Positions 24,580 to 32,579 of a DNA stretch of 64,000 nucleotides are shown in pieces. A model generated the notes under the pieces. That model was not told where the DNA came from. It saw nothing but the letters and a program-made list of their open reading frames with translations, and made no database searches. Positions within the stretch are counted from its first letter, which is position 1; the number at the start of each line of letters is the position of its first letter. The stretch is from JAJEAD01 sp965221555 (GTDB taxonomy: Bacteria; Pseudomonadota; Gammaproteobacteria; HK1), in contig OZ244895.1 in assembly GCA_965221555.1 (NCBI GenBank), forward strand, positions 310,001-374,000, given 5' to 3'. Position numbers and translations under genes: made by a program.

Positions 24580-26667
24580 TCAGGGCAAGGGCTCGGTATG
24601 CAGGCGGAGCTGCTCGCGCACCTGCCGGGTGAGCTCCCAACCCTCCTCGTGGTCGGTGACCACGTAGGGGGTGACCATCACCAGCAGTTCGGTGCGATCC
24701 TCCTGCACGGCATCGGCGCGGAAGAGGCGGCCGAACACCGGAAGCTTTCCCAGGAAGGGTACGCCGCTCGCGCCCGCGTTCTGGTTGCCGGTGATGAGCC
24801 CTCCCATGAGGAGGGAGCCGCCGTCGCGAAGCGTCAGGCTGGTGCTGATCTGCCGGTTGAGGATGGTGGGAGACCCGGCGAGGCTTGTCGCCGCGCTCGG
24901 CCGCGCCTCGCTCAGTTGCTGGGAGATCCGCAGATCCACCAGCCCGTTCGCCTGAACGAGGGGTTCGATCTCCAGTTGCACGCCGGTCTTGCGGTAGGCG
25001 ACCTCCTGAAGCACGTTGGTGGAGCCGCCGGCCTGGGTATTGGAATCCGAGGTCTGGGTGATCACCGGGATCTCGTTGCCCACGTCGATGCTCGCGGTCT
25101 CGCCGCTCTTGACGAGCAGCCGGGGCCGGGAGCGGATCATCACCCGGTCGTTCTTGTAGAAGAAGTTGAGCAGGGCCCGGGTCTCGCCCGCGCTGTCGAG
25201 GGTGAGGGAGAGCCCCCCCGCGTTGGCGCCCAGCGCGTCCAGGGCCCGCGCGGTGAGGCCACGGCTGCCGAGCGCGCCGCTGAGAACGAACTTGACGCCG
25301 GTGCTCTCCTCGTCGCTGAGGGTCAGCTCGGCCACCAGCACCTCGATGAGGACCGAGGGAACGGACCGGTCGAGCTTCTCGATCACTTCCCGGATCTCGG
25401 CCCACTCCTTGCCGGAGCCGCGGAAGAGCAGGAGGTTGCGATTCGGGTCCACGACGATGCGGCCTCCGCCCCCCGGCGGCGCCGTCTCGCCCCGCGGCGC
25501 CTCGCCCTCCTCCGGGTCGCCGTCGCCCGAGGGCGGCGAGACGGCGGTGGCGCCGGCGCCGAGCATCTGGTTGAGAGTCTCGGTCAGCTCCGCGGCCTGG
25601 GTGTTGCGGACCTCGTAGGTGAACACCGCCTCCCCGATGGATTCCCGGCGCTTGGTGTCGATGGTGCGCGCCCACTCGGCGACATGGTCGATGACGCCCT
25701 GGTCCGCGGCGAAGGCGATCACTTTGTCCACCGCCTCCAGCGGGACGAGGATCACCGCCCCGCCGGCCGCCCCGGCGCCGATGCTCGCCTGATAGCCCTC
25801 GGCCTGCAGCACCGATTCGAGCGCCTGCGCGAGCTCGCCGGCGGACATGAAGACCGGCTCGACGATGACCCCGTGACGACCGCGCAGCAAGGGCTGGTCC
25901 AGCACCTCGACCATGGCGAGCGCGCGCGCGAGGGTTTCGGCGCGGCCCTTGAGCAGCAGCGCGTTGCGCACGGGGTCTTCCAGGACCTCCAGGTCGCTGC
26001 GGTCGAAGGCCTCGTACAGCCAGCCCCTCACCTGCACCCCCCGCACGACCCGCAACGGCACCAACTGGAAGATGGTGCGGTGGGTCGCGGGCACCTCGGG
26101 CAGGGCGCGCCCGCTCACGAGCAGGGGCACCTCGCGCGAGGCGACCTCCTCGCTCGGGGTGAAGGTGAGGATGCCCTCTTCGGCCTCCCGAAGATCGACC
26201 CCGTACTCGCCGAGCACCCGGCGCGCGGTGGCGAAGAGCTGGCGCGGCGGCAAGGGCTCGGTAAGCTTGAGGGTGACGAGGTCGGTCTTCTCCCGCAGAC
26301 CCGGCGAGATGACGAAGGACATGCCGAGTTCCTCGCCGAACACCGCGTTGATGAAGGCGACGAGGGGCACGTCGTGGAAGCTGACCCGGATGGGGTCGCC
26401 GGTGAGGTCCTGGCCGAGGCGGTCCGCGATGCCCTCGGCCACCGTGCGCTGAATGACGACCCCCGGGGTGCGCAGAGTGCGTGTCTCGGGGCGGACCTCC
26501 TGCGCGGCGGGCAAAGCCGGCGCCTCTTCCACCACCGCGGCGGCGGGGGCCTGCGCCTTGGGTGCGCGGATCGGTTCCGGCAGGGGCTCCATCCGCAGCG
26601 TCGCGCAGGCGCTCGCGAGGCAGGGCACGAGAAGCGCGGCGCACAGGCGAAGGCGCCGCGCGCTCAC
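24580..26667 (-). CDS. gspD: Type II secretion system secretin GspD (lipoprotein type)
   Basis: This 695-residue secretin forms the outer-membrane channel of the T2SS. The N-terminus MSARRLRLCAALLVPCLASAC has a lipobox (LASAC), so the protein is probably lipidated and may not need a separate pilotin. The periplasmic N0 domain follows (IRVSFHDVPLVAFINAVFGE, residues about 95-165), then repeated N1-N3 domains (including VVDPNRNLLLFRGSGKEW), and the C-terminal secretin domain (residues about 490-670) with VGNEIPVITQTS, VLQEVAYRKTGVQLEIEP and the gate/exit motif GGSLLMGGLITG. The ATG overlaps the stop of the upstream gene (ATGA). It is the last gene of the operon. Confidence 0.95.
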   Translation of the reverse strand: MSARRLRLCAALLVPCLASACATLRMEPLPEPIRAPKAQAPAAAVVEEAPALPAAQEVRPETRTLRTPGVVIQRTVAEGIADRLGQDLTGDPIRVSFHDVPLVAFINAVFGEELGMSFVISPGLREKTDLVTLKLTEPLPPRQLFATARRVLGEYGVDLREAEEGILTFTPSEEVASREVPLLVSGRALPEVPATHRTIFQLVPLRVVRGVQVRGWLYEAFDRSDLEVLEDPVRNALLLKGRAETLARALAMVEVLDQPLLRGRHGVIVEPVFMSAGELAQALESVLQAEGYQASIGAGAAGGAVILVPLEAVDKVIAFAADQGVIDHVAEWARTIDTKRRESIGEAVFTYEVRNTQAAELTETLNQMLGAGATAVSPPSGDGDPEEGEAPRGETAPPGGGGRIVVDPNRNLLLFRGSGKEWAEIREVIEKLDRSVPSVLIEVLVAELTLSDEESTGVKFVLSGALGSRGLTARALDALGANAGGLSLTLDSAGETRALLNFFYKNDRVMIRSRPRLLVKSGETASIDVGNEIPVITQTSDSNTQAGGSTNVLQEVAYRKTGVQLEIEPLVQANGLVDLRISQQLSEARPSAATSLAGSPTILNRQISTSLTLRDGGSLLMGGLITGNQNAGASGVPFLGKLPVFGRLFRADAVQEDRTELLVMVTPYVVTDHEEGWELTRQVREQLRLHTEPLP

Positions 26668-27239
26668 TGCGAAGCTCCGGCCCCGGCCGCGCCGGGGAGG
26701 ACGGTGGCGTCCCCGCCGCTCACCCCGCTCGCTCCAGAGTCAGCGCGGGAAGAGGCCGGCGCGCCGGGCAGGGGCGGGAAGAGGGTGAGCACTTCGGTGA
26801 CGCCGCCCTCGGCTTCGAGGCGGAGGCTGTTGTCGGCGACCGATACCAGTATGCGCCCGTCCGGCAGGGTGTCTCCGGGGAGCATGCGCACGATCTCGCC
26901 TTCCGGCAGCGCGAGGAGCACCGCGAGCTCGTCCTGCGCCGCGATGAGGCCGACGTAGCCCATCCGCGCGAGCACTGGATTGAGGACGGGACCGGGCTCT
27001 TCCGCCGCGGGCTCGACCTGCGGCGCGGGCGGGGGTTCGCCCCAGCGCTGGATGTCGAGGAAGGCGGTCAGATCCTCGGGCGCGGCGGCGACCACGCCCT
27101 CGGGCAGCGCGGCGGCGGGGTCCGCGGGTGCGCCGGGCGCGGGCGGCGGCACCGGAATCGAGAGCGCGGCGGCGGCGACCGCGCCGCCGGCAAGCAGCGC
27201 GCCCAGGAGGAGGCGCCAGCTCAAGGCTCTCTCGTTCAT
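26664..27239 (-). CDS. Inner-membrane T2SS protein, GspC/PilP-like
   Basis: The protein is 191 residues from ATG 27239 (MNERALSWRLLLGALLAGGA); an in-frame extension to 27260 is unlikely. It has one N-terminal membrane segment, a Pro/Ala-rich linker, and a short C-terminal beta domain (LARMGYVGLIAAQDELAVLL ... IVRMLPGDTLPDGRILVSVADNSLRL) that resembles the homology region of GspC or PilP. In those families this domain contacts the secretin N0 domain. A canonical gspC is otherwise missing, so this protein may take its place. It is translationally coupled to gspD (ATGA). The family assignment is by domain pattern and position only. Confidence 0.6.
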   Translation of the reverse strand: MNERALSWRLLLGALLAGGAVAAAALSIPVPPPAPGAPADPAAALPEGVVAAAPEDLTAFLDIQRWGEPPPAPQVEPAAEEPGPVLNPVLARMGYVGLIAAQDELAVLLALPEGEIVRMLPGDTLPDGRILVSVADNSLRLEAEGGVTEVLTLFPPLPGAPASSRADSGASGVSGGDATVLPGAAGAGASQ

Positions 27240-27327
27240 CGCGCCGATTGTAGGGCCCACGCCGTCAGGCCGGTAGCCGGGCTCCCCGAGGCCAGTGGGG
27301 CGCCCGGGCGAGGCCCGCCATGGGAGG

Positions 27328-27912
27328 CTACTGCCCCGCCTCCACGCCCATGAAGTAGGCCGAAATCATCAGGATGATGTACGAGTCGCGGTTCCGCCGC
27401 CTGATGTGGAGCTGGTCCACGACGAGCTTCTGCGGGTGGGTGGCGAGCGCGTGGAGCGCCCGCAACTCGCCGCCCGACTGGAAGGGGGCGTCGAGGCGAG
27501 TCTGCACCCGCCAGATCCCCGGCAGTCCCGGTGCGGGCTGGCTGGCCCCGGAACGGAACAGGGGCTGGACGAGGCCGAGCCCTTCGACCACCCCGGAAAG
27601 CGCGTCCTGGAGCTTCGCCTGGGCGAGCCCCTCGGTCTCCGCCTCCCAGAACTTCGACTGAAGCCCCCGGTGCGTCTCGCGCTCGGCTTCGAGCAGCGCG
27701 GGCCAGTCCTCGCCGGCGAGCACCTGCTCGGCCTTCGCGAGGCGCGCCAGCTCCGCGGCATAGTCGGCGTGGACCGCCGCGAGTCGATCGGACTGCACCA
27801 TGATCCCGTAGGCGAGCAGGATGCCGAGAATCAGCCACACCCCGAAGCGCAGGCGCGCATTGGCGGCGAACTCCGCCCCGAGCGGCCGCAGCATCCCGAG
27901 CAGGGCCCTCAT
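27328..27912 (-). CDS. gspM: Type II secretion system protein GspM-like
   Basis: This 194-residue protein starts at ATG 27912, which overlaps the gspL stop (ATGA). It has an N-terminal cytoplasmic stretch, one membrane helix (FGVWLILGILLAYGIMVQS), a coiled-coil segment (AADYAAELARL-like), and a C-terminal ferredoxin-like region. This is the layout of GspM/PilO proteins, which bind GspL in the inner-membrane platform. Sequence similarity is weak, as is usual for GspM; the call rests on position, size and topology. An 88-bp gap separates it from the next gene. Confidence 0.65.
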   Translation of the reverse strand: MRALLGMLRPLGAEFAANARLRFGVWLILGILLAYGIMVQSDRLAAVHADYAAELARLAKAEQVLAGEDWPALLEAERETHRGLQSKFWEAETEGLAQAKLQDALSGVVEGLGLVQPLFRSGASQPAPGLPGIWRVQTRLDAPFQSGGELRALHALATHPQKLVVDQLHIRRRNRDSYIILMISAYFMGVEAGQ

Positions 27913-28994
27913 CCGCGCACCCTCAGGGTGATCTCCAACCCCTCTTCGCCGCCGCGGGCCGGCTCCGCGCGGACCTGTTCGAAGAGCGGCTCCGCCTCCA
28001 GGGCGCGCACGTAGGCGATGGGGTCCGGATCGGGATCCTCGACCAGCACCATCAGCTCGCGCTGCTGGTAGCGCCACTCCAGGAACTCGGCGTCGGCGTT
28101 GGGCAGCGCGCGGTCCACCAGGAGCATGATGCGGGCCTGTGAGGGCTCGTCCAGGATCCGCGCGAGCGCCTGGTTGGTCCGGCGAAGGCGCAGCAGCTCG
28201 TTGCGCGCGCCGAGCAGCGGCCCCAGCCGGTCCTGGACGCGCGCAAGCTCCGCCGCGGCCTCCCGCTCGAGCTGACGCACCTTCCACAAGCGGGCCTCCT
28301 GCCAGACGAGGGCGAGGGCGAGGGCGAGCAGGCAGGCGGTGACGAGCCCGCGTTCGTTGGCCTCCAGCCACTCCCGCGGGCCGAGGGTGGTGGACCATGG
28401 CTCCGGCGCGATGCCGACATCCGGCGCCTCGGCCACGGCGGTGGGCGACAGGGCGTGCGCCTCGCCCGCCTGGCGGCCGAGAAACCACTCCACCTGGCGC
28501 GCGTGCGGGCGCTCGGGGAACCAGAAGGAGTCGACGAGGAGGTTCGCGCGCCAGTGCGCGAGCTCGAAGCCCTCCCGGCACGGCTGCAGGTGCACACCGT
28601 CGGACTTGCGCGCGTGGAACACCGTCTCCGGGAGCACCCGGACCCGGGCCGCCGCCCGGGGGGCGGCTCCGCGCCGCTCTCCCTCGCCCGACCCGCGGCC
28701 GGCGGCGATCTTGTCCTCGTCCCAGTACCACAGCATCGCGGAGGCACCGGACCACACGCAGTGGTACCCGGTGCGCTCGAAGGGGCTCCACACCGGGAGC
28801 CTGAGCTCCAGGGCCGAGCGGCGCTTGTTGCGCGGCACGCCCTCGAAGTCCTCGCAACGGTACATGCAAAGGCCCCGGCCCACTATCCAGTGCGAACGCC
28901 GGGACCTCACCGGAGACGGCGCCGGGCCGTCCCGGGTCTGGATGACGTTGGGCTTATTCCAGAAGAGGCGTCGGAGGCGGGAGGAGGGGCTCAA
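27909..28994 (-). CDS. gspL: Type II secretion system protein GspL-like
   Basis: This protein of up to 361 residues overlaps the end of gspK. The N-terminal half is a cytoplasmic actin-like domain in GspL, then a Trp-containing region (PREWLEANERG), one membrane helix (LVTACLLALALALVWQ), and a periplasmic ferredoxin-like domain (ARIMLLVDRALPNADAEF). The family member links the GspE ATPase to the membrane platform. The start is uncertain: TTG 28994 overlaps gspK, and ATG at 28865 (MYRCEDFEGV) is the most natural alternative. The cytoplasmic domain seems shorter than in classic GspL. Confidence 0.7.
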   Translation of the reverse strand: MSPSSRLRRLFWNKPNVIQTRDGPAPSPVRSRRSHWIVGRGLCMYRCEDFEGVPRNKRRSALELRLPVWSPFERTGYHCVWSGASAMLWYWDEDKIAAGRGSGEGERRGAAPRAAARVRVLPETVFHARKSDGVHLQPCREGFELAHWRANLLVDSFWFPERPHARQVEWFLGRQAGEAHALSPTAVAEAPDVGIAPEPWSTTLGPREWLEANERGLVTACLLALALALVWQEARLWKVRQLEREAAAELARVQDRLGPLLGARNELLRLRRTNQALARILDEPSQARIMLLVDRALPNADAEFLEWRYQQRELMVLVEDPDPDPIAYVRALEAEPLFEQVRAEPARGGEEGLEITLRVRG

Positions 28995-30186
28995 GGGAGG
29001 TTCCCACGCCGCTCGTAGCGGTGATGAATTCGGAGTAGCGGTAGTCCTTGCGCCAGGGCGCCGAATCGCCGAAAGGAGTCATGGAGATGCCCGAGAGCTG
29101 GCGCGAGTCCTCGTCTTCGTGCCAGACCGCGATCCGCATGAAGCTCGAGGGGAGCAGGACCACTTCCAGCTCGTCGATGTTCAGGTGCACCCCGCTCAGC
29201 ATCGCGATCCGGGACAAGCGCCACAGGGAACCTCTCTCCCGTTCCTCGAGAATCCGCAGCACGCCCGCGTCGTCGAGACCGAGGAGGGCGGCCAGGAGCT
29301 CGGGTCGCATGGTGTTGAAATTGTAACTGTACACCGAGCGTGTGGTGAGCAGGGGACGCAGCCGCTCCCACTGGGCGGGGTCGAGGAGGCGGTTCACTCC
29401 GAGCACGCTGCGCAGCTCGTCGGGGCTCGTCATGATCCAGTTGAGCGGCGGCGGCTCGCCGCCTTGCAGATAGTCGTAGCGCTCCGCGCCGTTCAGGTTG
29501 AGCACATTGTCGGAGTCGATGAAGTCCTCGACCCGGGCCACGATCCCCTCGACCTGGGAATCCGAGATGCCCACGTGCCGCAGCAGCGCCGCGAAGGGGA
29601 GGTAGCGGGGCGCGTTGACCGACACGAGGCCGCCCTCGTCCTGGACGGAGAAGCGGATCCCGTCGGCGCGGGCGTAGACGGCGCCCGTTACCAGCAGCTC
29701 CCCGTCGCCGTGATCGGGCAGATACTCGCCTTCCGGAAGCCAGTCGGAGAAGCGCTGCTCCTCCTCCAGGATGAGGGCGCGGTGGTTCATGCGCCCGGTG
29801 GCGAGCAGGTAGACGAGCGTCGTCTCGGTGCTGCGCCGCGCGAGCTCCACCTCGAGCGCCCGCTTCACCTCGACGGCGTGGCGGAGATCCTCGGCCACAA
29901 CGCCGTCGATGTAGGCGGCGAGCACGGCGAGCGCCGCCAGCGCCCAGAGCGTCGCCACGAGCACGAAGCCCCGGGCGCGGGTATGGAGGGGGCCCCGATC
30001 CGCGCTTCGGTGCGGGGATGCGCTTGCAAGGCCCGGGGTGTGGGTGTGGGGAGAACCCTGTCCCGCGCTTCGGGGCGGGTATGCGCTTGCGAGGCCAGGG
30101 GTGTGGGTACGGAGGGGGTCCCGGCCTTTGCTGCCGCCGAGACCGAAGAGGCCGAAGCCCCGGATGCGGGTGCGGAGGGGGCTCAA
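28954..30186 (-). CDS. gspK: Type II secretion minor pseudopilin GspK
   Basis: GspK caps the pseudopilus tip. The prepilin-like segment is RARGFVLVATLWALAALAVL, lacking the Glu at +5 as is typical of GspK. A long globular domain follows, including GISDSQVEGIVARVEDFIDSD and YSYNFNTMRPELLAALLG (helix-hairpin-helix region). I place the start at TTG 30186, which overlaps the gspJ stop and has GGGAGGAG in front. The leader before the cleavage site is then about 70 residues instead of the usual 10 or so, and contains a roughly 20-residue duplication (THTPGLASA). An internal start closer to the cleavage site is possible. Confidence 0.85.
   Translation of the reverse strand: MSPLRTRIRGFGLFGLGGSKGRDPLRTHTPGLASAYPPRSAGQGSPHTHTPGLASASPHRSADRGPLHTRARGFVLVATLWALAALAVLAAYIDGVVAEDLRHAVEVKRALEVELARRSTETTLVYLLATGRMNHRALILEEEQRFSDWLPEGEYLPDHGDGELLVTGAVYARADGIRFSVQDEGGLVSVNAPRYLPFAALLRHVGISDSQVEGIVARVEDFIDSDNVLNLNGAERYDYLQGGEPPPLNWIMTSPDELRSVLGVNRLLDPAQWERLRPLLTTRSVYSYNFNTMRPELLAALLGLDDAGVLRILEERERGSLWRLSRIAMLSGVHLNIDELEVVLLPSSFMRIAVWHEDEDSRQLSGISMTPFGDSAPWRKDYRYSEFITATSGVGTSLEPLLPPPTPLLE
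29980..30118 (-). repeat. Minisatellite in the gspK leader (two units of about 60 bp)
   Basis: Two imperfect copies of a GC-rich unit encode THTPGLASAYPPRSAGQGS / THTPGLASASPHRSADRG directly upstream of the prepilin cleavage region of GspK. Confidence 0.7.
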
Positions 30187-30947
30187 AACTCCTCCCGATA
30201 GTTGGCAACGGGCCGGGGGAAGAGGTCGAGGCGCGCGACCCACAGGGGGCGGCCGTCCGAGGAGACGAGCCGGATGACGCGGGGAATACGCTCCTCGGCG
30301 ATCCCCGACACCGGCCAGTTCTCGTGCCATTGGCGGTCGGTGCCGGCGTACTGGAAGGCGAGAGCGCCGCGCTCCCGCGTGCGCAGCACGGTCCAGGAGG
30401 GCGCATCTTCCTCCTCGTAGCGCACGACGCTAGCGGTACCGTCACCGCCGATGGACCAGCGCACCCGCACGGGCTGGCCCGAGCGCGCCCGCAGGGCCTG
30501 CAGGGTGACGCCCTCGAAGGCCGACGCGTTGCCCGAGAAGCGCCGCGCCTCCTGATCGGAGGGCACCATGGCCTGAAGCGTCGATGCGAACCAGTGCTGG
30601 CGGAGCTCGTCGAGGGAGGTTTCCCGGTGCGCGCGCTGCACGCTGGCGTACTTGCCGAGGAAGAAGCCCGCGCCCTGAATGAGCAGGGTCCCGAGCAACG
30701 AGACCAGCACGAGGACCACCAGCATCTCGATGAGGGTGAGGCCCCGAGCGGCCCGGGGGAGCGTAACGGACCGCGGGCGCCGCGTGGCCCGGGGGAGCGT
30801 GGCACACCGCGGGCGCCGCGTGGCCCGGGGGAGCGTGGCAGACCGCGAGCGCCGCGTGGTCCGGGGGAGCGTGGCGGACCGCGAGCGCAGCGCGGCCCTC
30901 ACTCCGGGTTCATGCGGCAGGCGCGGGGCGGTGGGGCGAGCGGACAT
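30183..30947 (-). CDS. gspJ: Type II secretion minor pseudopilin GspJ
   Basis: This 254-residue protein has the prepilin cleavage region RAARGLTLIEMLVVLVLVSL, with the expected Glu at +5. The globular part has DELRQHWFASTLQAM and ends in a conserved-looking YREEF. The leader is about 68 residues and contains four 12-residue repeats (RPRSATLPRATR type). Such a length is far above the family norm, though the Arg-rich repeats do end in a valid cleavage context. The ATG overlaps the gspI stop by one base (TGATG). Confidence 0.85.
   Translation of the reverse strand: MSARPTAPRLPHEPGVRAALRSRSATLPRTTRRSRSATLPRATRRPRCATLPRATRRPRSVTLPRAARGLTLIEMLVVLVLVSLLGTLLIQGAGFFLGKYASVQRAHRETSLDELRQHWFASTLQAMVPSDQEARRFSGNASAFEGVTLQALRARSGQPVRVRWSIGGDGTASVVRYEEEDAPSWTVLRTRERGALAFQYAGTDRQWHENWPVSGIAEERIPRVIRLVSSDGRPLWVARLDLFPRPVANYREEF
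30759..30902 (-). repeat. Four 36-bp tandem repeats in the gspJ leader
   Basis: Four units of 36 bp encode RSRSATLPRTTR-like 12-residue repeats that end immediately before the GspJ prepilin cleavage site. Units differ at a few bases only. Confidence 0.85.
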
Positions 30948-31384
30948 CAGAACTCGGGCTCGCGCACCTGCTCGTATCCGAGAGTGCGCAGACGCCAGAC
31001 GCCGAGCGATCGCTCCGCGGCGCGCATCGTGAACTCGATCTCGTAGAGGCCGACCTCGTAGAGGCCGAGGGCGCCGCTGACGTTCTGGCTCTGGCGAGCG
31101 GGCTCCACCAGCGCCGTGGTCCAGGAGACCTGCACGCCATCGAGCTCGATGCTTCCCGCCGTTTCCAGCCGCGGGTCGATCGACGACAGGTGCTCGATGA
31201 CCTGGCGCAGCGCCGGCGCCTGGCGCGAGACGTCATGGGCGCGGGCGAGCGCGATGAGGTTGGTGTTGAAGAGCCCGTACAGAGCCATCGCGGCCGCGGC
31301 GAAGATCACCAGCGCGACCATGGTCTCCAGCAGCGTGAAGCCCCGGTTGCGGGGCGCGCCGGGGCATTGAACGCGCTCAGGCAT
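30947..31384 (-). CDS. gspI: Type II secretion minor pseudopilin GspI
   Basis: The protein is 145 residues from ATG 31384 (MPERVQCPGAPRNRG / FTLLETMVALVIF). The leader length, Gly at -1, Phe at +1 and Glu at +5 fit prepilin peptidase processing. GspI starts assembly of the GspI-J-K tip complex. The ATG overlaps the end of gspH by 8 bp. An in-frame extension to 31579 overlaps gspH entirely and is rejected. C-terminal YEIEFTM and YEQVREPEF match the short beta domain expected. Confidence 0.9.
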   Translation of the reverse strand: MPERVQCPGAPRNRGFTLLETMVALVIFAAAAMALYGLFNTNLIALARAHDVSRQAPALRQVIEHLSSIDPRLETAGSIELDGVQVSWTTALVEPARQSQNVSGALGLYEVGLYEIEFTMRAAERSLGVWRLRTLGYEQVREPEF

Positions 31385-31865
31385 CGGGGGAGACGCGGCA
31401 CCAGGGCGCGGCCAGATCGATCCGCGACTCCGCCTCGCCCTGGTAGCGCAGGGTGAGGGTGGCGCCGAGGCATACTCCGCTCGCGCGCACCACGAGGGGC
31501 GGATCGAGGAGGACTTCCCAGCCCTGCGGCAGGTCGATGTCGTAGGGGGTGTATGCGGAAAGCGGCACCGGTGCGACAACCCGGGTGTCGCTTCCCGGGT
31601 CCGCCGGCGCGAGACCGGCGCCGGGGTTCGCGGGGCCGGACGCGGCGGGAGCGCCGGTCCCGGAGACCACGAAACTCCGGCCCTGGCGCATCGCGCGCAG
31701 ACCCAGGCCGGCGAACTGATCGAGGATGTAGTCGCGCTCGGTCGAGCGGGTCACCGAGGCGTAGAGCCGCTCCAGGTTCGGGAACGCGATCGCGGCGACG
31801 AGCCCGACGAGCGCGAGGGCGACGAGCAGCTCCAGAAGCGTGAAACCCCGCACCAGGGAAGGCAT
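31377..31865 (-). CDS. gspH: Type II secretion minor pseudopilin GspH
   Basis: This 162-residue protein has a short normal leader MPSLVRG and then FTLLELLVALALVGLVAAIA, a textbook class III prepilin signal. The globular domain is small, with a Cys pair (GVCLGATL, PWCRVSPDA) that may form a disulfide. It lies between the Uma2 gene and gspI, the normal place for gspH apart from the Uma2 insertion. Confidence 0.9.
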   Translation of the reverse strand: MPSLVRGFTLLELLVALALVGLVAAIAFPNLERLYASVTRSTERDYILDQFAGLGLRAMRQGRSFVVSGTGAPAASGPANPGAGLAPADPGSDTRVVAPVPLSAYTPYDIDLPQGWEVLLDPPLVVRASGVCLGATLTLRYQGEAESRIDLAAPWCRVSPDA

Positions 31866-31872
31866 GCCCCGC

Positions 31873-32514
31873 TCACGCCGCGTCGAACACTTCCGCGACG
31901 CTCACCGAGAAGTCGCCCAGGCGCCCGGAGCGTGCGCGCTGCCCTCTGCGGAACACGCCGTGCTCGGCGTAGGCGCCGCCTTCGAGGACGAGAACCGTCA
32001 CCGACTCGTCGACGGGGTCGACGATCCAGTACTCCGGAATCCGCGCCTCGGCGTAATCCAGGCGCTTGGTCACCCTGTCCCGCTCGGGGTCGTCGGGGCT
32101 GACGACCTCCGCGACCCAGTCGGCGCCGCGCCAGTAGTCATCAGCGCGGCGCGCATCGCGCGCGTCACGAAAGAGCAGCAGATCGGGCTCGCGGAACTTG
32201 TCCTCGCGGATACGCAGTCGCAGGGGAGCGAAGCGCACGACGCCTCCGCCATCGCGCACCACGGGAAGCAGCGAGAGAAAGAGGAAGCCGAGTATCGTCT
32301 GATGCCGATCCGTCGGCATGGGCAGCACGTCCAGGCGTCCATCCGTGAACTCGATCCCTCGTCTGGCGTGCTCGGTCAGGCGCAGGTACTGCGCTTCGGT
32401 CCAGTGCCCCTGGAGCGCGTCCAGATCCGTCACCGCTCCCTCCTGCGCGATGGAGAGGCACAGCCTCCGTCCTTGCGCCGCAATCGCCATGATCTCCGGG
32501 TCCTCGCGTGCCAT
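31873..32514 (-). CDS. Uma2-family (DUF820) endonuclease-like protein
   Basis: The protein is about 213 residues from ATG 32514 (MAREDPEIMAIAAQ); ATG 32571 and 32490 are alternatives, and the longer Arg-rich extension to 32712 overlaps gspG. Family motifs are EFTDGRLDVLPMPTDRHQ, FREPDLLLF, DWVAEVVSP and KRLDYAEARIPEYWIVDP, giving the Asp, Glu and Lys of a PD-(D/E)XK-type nuclease fold. The biological role of Uma2 proteins is poorly known. It is transcribed with, and lies between, gspG and gspH, 7 bp upstream of gspH. No T2SS function is known for this family, so it is probably a passenger that inserted without breaking the operon. Confidence 0.85.
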   Translation of the reverse strand: MAREDPEIMAIAAQGRRLCLSIAQEGAVTDLDALQGHWTEAQYLRLTEHARRGIEFTDGRLDVLPMPTDRHQTILGFLFLSLLPVVRDGGGVVRFAPLRLRIREDKFREPDLLLFRDARDARRADDYWRGADWVAEVVSPDDPERDRVTKRLDYAEARIPEYWIVDPVDESVTVLVLEGGAYAEHGVFRRGQRARSGRLGDFSVSVAEVFDAA

Positions 32515-32579
32515 CGTCTCCCGCGCGCGGGGGGGCGCCGATGGATCGCCGTATTCGGGTCCCATTCCCATTATCGGGC

